DNA from: an uncultured Paracoccus sp.
Lineage (GTDB): Bacteria; Pseudomonadota; Alphaproteobacteria; Rhodobacterales; Rhodobacteraceae
Direction: 5' to 3'
NCBI RefSeq assembly: GCF_947487305.1
Contig: NZ_CANKWH010000014.1
Coordinates: 37,947-101,946 of the forward strand
Length of the DNA: 64,000 nucleotides
This document shows positions 62,967 through 64,000 of this stretch, one piece after another. The notes beneath the pieces were generated by a model that saw only the letters and a list, made by a program, of their open reading frames with translations, made no database searches and was not told the origin of the DNA. The position numbers and the translations under genes were made by a program. Numbering within the stretch: the stretch's first letter is position 1; each line of letters starts with the position of its first letter.

Positions 62967-63953
62967 ATGACCATAAACTCTGTCGGCGATCAGTCGCGTG
63001 CCTTGGTTTTGCGAAGCCAGACCACTCGCCTGCGCGAAAGGTTGCAGGACCTGACCGGCGAGATGTCGAGCGGTATCACCGCCGATCGCGCCGGGCGTCT
63101 ATCGGGCAATACGGTCCTGCTCAACCATTACGAAAGCCAGATCGTCCAGCTGACACAGTATCAGCAGACGGGCGCCGAGGCCGGTGCGATCGCCTCGGCC
63201 ACTCAGGACGTCCTTTCTGCCCTGCGTGCCGATGCGGCGACCTTGCGCGGCTCGCTGCTTTCGGTCACGCCGGCGGATAGCTCGGGTTTCATACCCTTGC
63301 GCGCGGCCGAGGCGCGCGGGCATTTCATCTCGGCCGTCGGGCGGCTGAATACGGAAGTTGCCGGGTTGCATCTCTTCGCCGGCCAGAATTCCGATACTCC
63401 GCCGCTGATCGAACCCGAGCCGATTCTTGCGGAACTGGGGCTGCTGACCACCGGATTGACCACTGCTGACGCGGTTGCGACGGTCATTTCCGACTGGTTT
63501 GATGCAGCGCCCGGTGCCGGCGGCTTTCTCGACTTCGCCTATCGCGGGACGATTGACCAACCTCGACAGATACAGATTTCCGAAGATCGCAGCATCGCCT
63601 TCACCACCACCGCGGCAACGCCGGTCATTCGAGAGCTGCTGGCATCCCTTGCCCTGGCGGCCGTCGCGGATTCCGCCGCCCTTGCGGCGTCCGGCGCCGA
63701 GCGGCTGGCGCTCATACAGCGCAGCAGCGCGGCGCTGATCACGAATGAGGCCGGGCTCGTAGACGAGATGGGACGGGTTGGTTTTCTGGAGGCGCTGACC
63801 GAGCGCTTCGGCAGCGAAAACGCCAATGCCCTCTCCGTGGTCCAGATCGGACGCGCGGGTCTGGTGACGGCGGATCCGTTCGAAACCTCGACCGCCCTGC
63901 ACGAGGTGGAGACCCAACTTGAGGAGATATGCTCGAAAGTTGGTGACGCTTGA
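62967..63953 (+). CDS. flgL: Flagellar hook-associated protein 3 FlgL, C-terminus apparently altered
   Basis: 328 aa flagellin-like junction protein. The N-terminal coiled region (SRALVLRSQTTRLRERLQDLTGEMSSG) and the middle domain are intact. The C-terminal helix begins normally with DPFETSTALHEVETQLEEI and then ends abruptly in CSKVGDA. Relatives in this order, as I recall them, continue with a further 15-20 residues of the coiled D0 helix. The last seven codons may therefore belong to inserted DNA. A FlgL without this end would probably not assemble. Confidence 0.85.
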   Translation: MTINSVGDQSRALVLRSQTTRLRERLQDLTGEMSSGITADRAGRLSGNTVLLNHYESQIVQLTQYQQTGAEAGAIASATQDVLSALRADAATLRGSLLSVTPADSSGFIPLRAAEARGHFISAVGRLNTEVAGLHLFAGQNSDTPPLIEPEPILAELGLLTTGLTTADAVATVISDWFDAAPGAGGFLDFAYRGTIDQPRQIQISEDRSIAFTTTAATPVIRELLASLALAAVADSAALAASGAERLALIQRSSAALITNEAGLVDEMGRVGFLEALTERFGSENANALSVVQIGRAGLVTADPFETSTALHEVETQLEEICSKVGDA

Positions 63954-64000
63954 TCAGGCGGCAGCTTGAATGTGGCGGACGCCGTCGCGGAACTCAACCC
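63954..64000 (-). CDS. Possible 3' end of a convergent gene (edge of window)
   Basis: On the minus strand a frame open to the window edge ends VEFRDGVRHIQAAA and a TGA stop that abuts the flgL stop. Too short to identify; it could be the tail of a transposase if an insertion sequence begins in flgL, or be a chance frame. No further flagellar gene (flgI would be expected) can be seen on the plus strand. Confidence 0.2.
   Translation of the reverse strand, partial: VEFRDGVRHIQAAA

Noticed and set aside
1..64000. CRISPR arrays, tRNA or rRNA genes
   Set aside because: No regularly spaced repeats with spacers, cloverleaf-like segments or rRNA-like sequence were seen.

Overview
The window comes from a high-GC alphaproteobacterium of the order Rhodobacterales, most likely Paracoccus or a close relative. 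The evidence is the aa3 cytochrome oxidase operon in the Paracoccus order (ctaC, ctaB, a small membrane ORF, ctaG, ctaE, then a SURF1 gene), the ethylmalonyl-CoA pathway genes ccr and ecm, a tol-pal-cpoB-tilS-ftsH block, and very GC-rich, tightly overlapping genes. The high GC also produces long spurious antisense frames. I see no rRNA, tRNA or CRISPR array. At most one mobile element is hinted at, at the extreme right edge.

Layout. 1-1.8 kb: 3' part of an RND efflux pump. 2.2-13.3 kb, minus strand: ybgC, an aminotransferase and a sulfotransferase-like gene, then tolQ-tolR-tolA-tolB-pal-cpoB-tilS-ftsH (envelope integrity, tRNA-Ile lysidine, membrane proteolysis). 13.3-15.5 kb, minus: an unknown gene and the 3-oxoacid CoA-transferase pair scoA-scoB. 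15.6-16.5 kb, plus: tyrA behind a probable tyrosine attenuator. 16.5-22.4 kb, minus: topA, a VOC protein, dprA, tldD. 22.6-30.2 kb, plus: cta operon, SURF1, thrC, an M16 peptidase, a GNAT enzyme. 30.2-37.6 kb: housekeeping and unknown genes (apt, flavin reductase, GNAT, EcsC, membrane protein, RecD-like helicase, M48 peptidase, serine-type permease). 37.7-45 kb: ccr, an acyltransferase, ecm, pnp. 45-50.6 kb: two glycan-type genes, a 1-Cys peroxiredoxin, an aldehyde dehydrogenase, DUF488, a DMT exporter. 50.7-59.2 kb, plus: acyl-CoA synthetase, a complete LivGHMKF-type ABC importer and a PaaK-like ligase, read as one acid uptake-and-activation unit. 59.3-64 kb: motB, flgE, flgK, flgL.

The strongest new observation is upstream of tyrA (15628-15760). 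A near-consensus promoter places the transcription start on the ATG of a 16-codon leader with adjacent Tyr codons, and two hairpins follow, the second resembling a terminator. This is the layout of a leaderless attenuator, here apparently for tyrosine. Other items worth a look are five phased 11-bp repeats before an unknown gene, palindromic operator-like sites upstream of ccr and in the peroxiredoxin/aldehyde dehydrogenase gap, a ribosome-binding site that can be sequestered by an upstream complement, a dispersed palindromic repeat (five copies, one pair inverted between two ABC permease genes), a VOC gene that reads 140 nt into topA, and a flgL whose C-terminus looks replaced.
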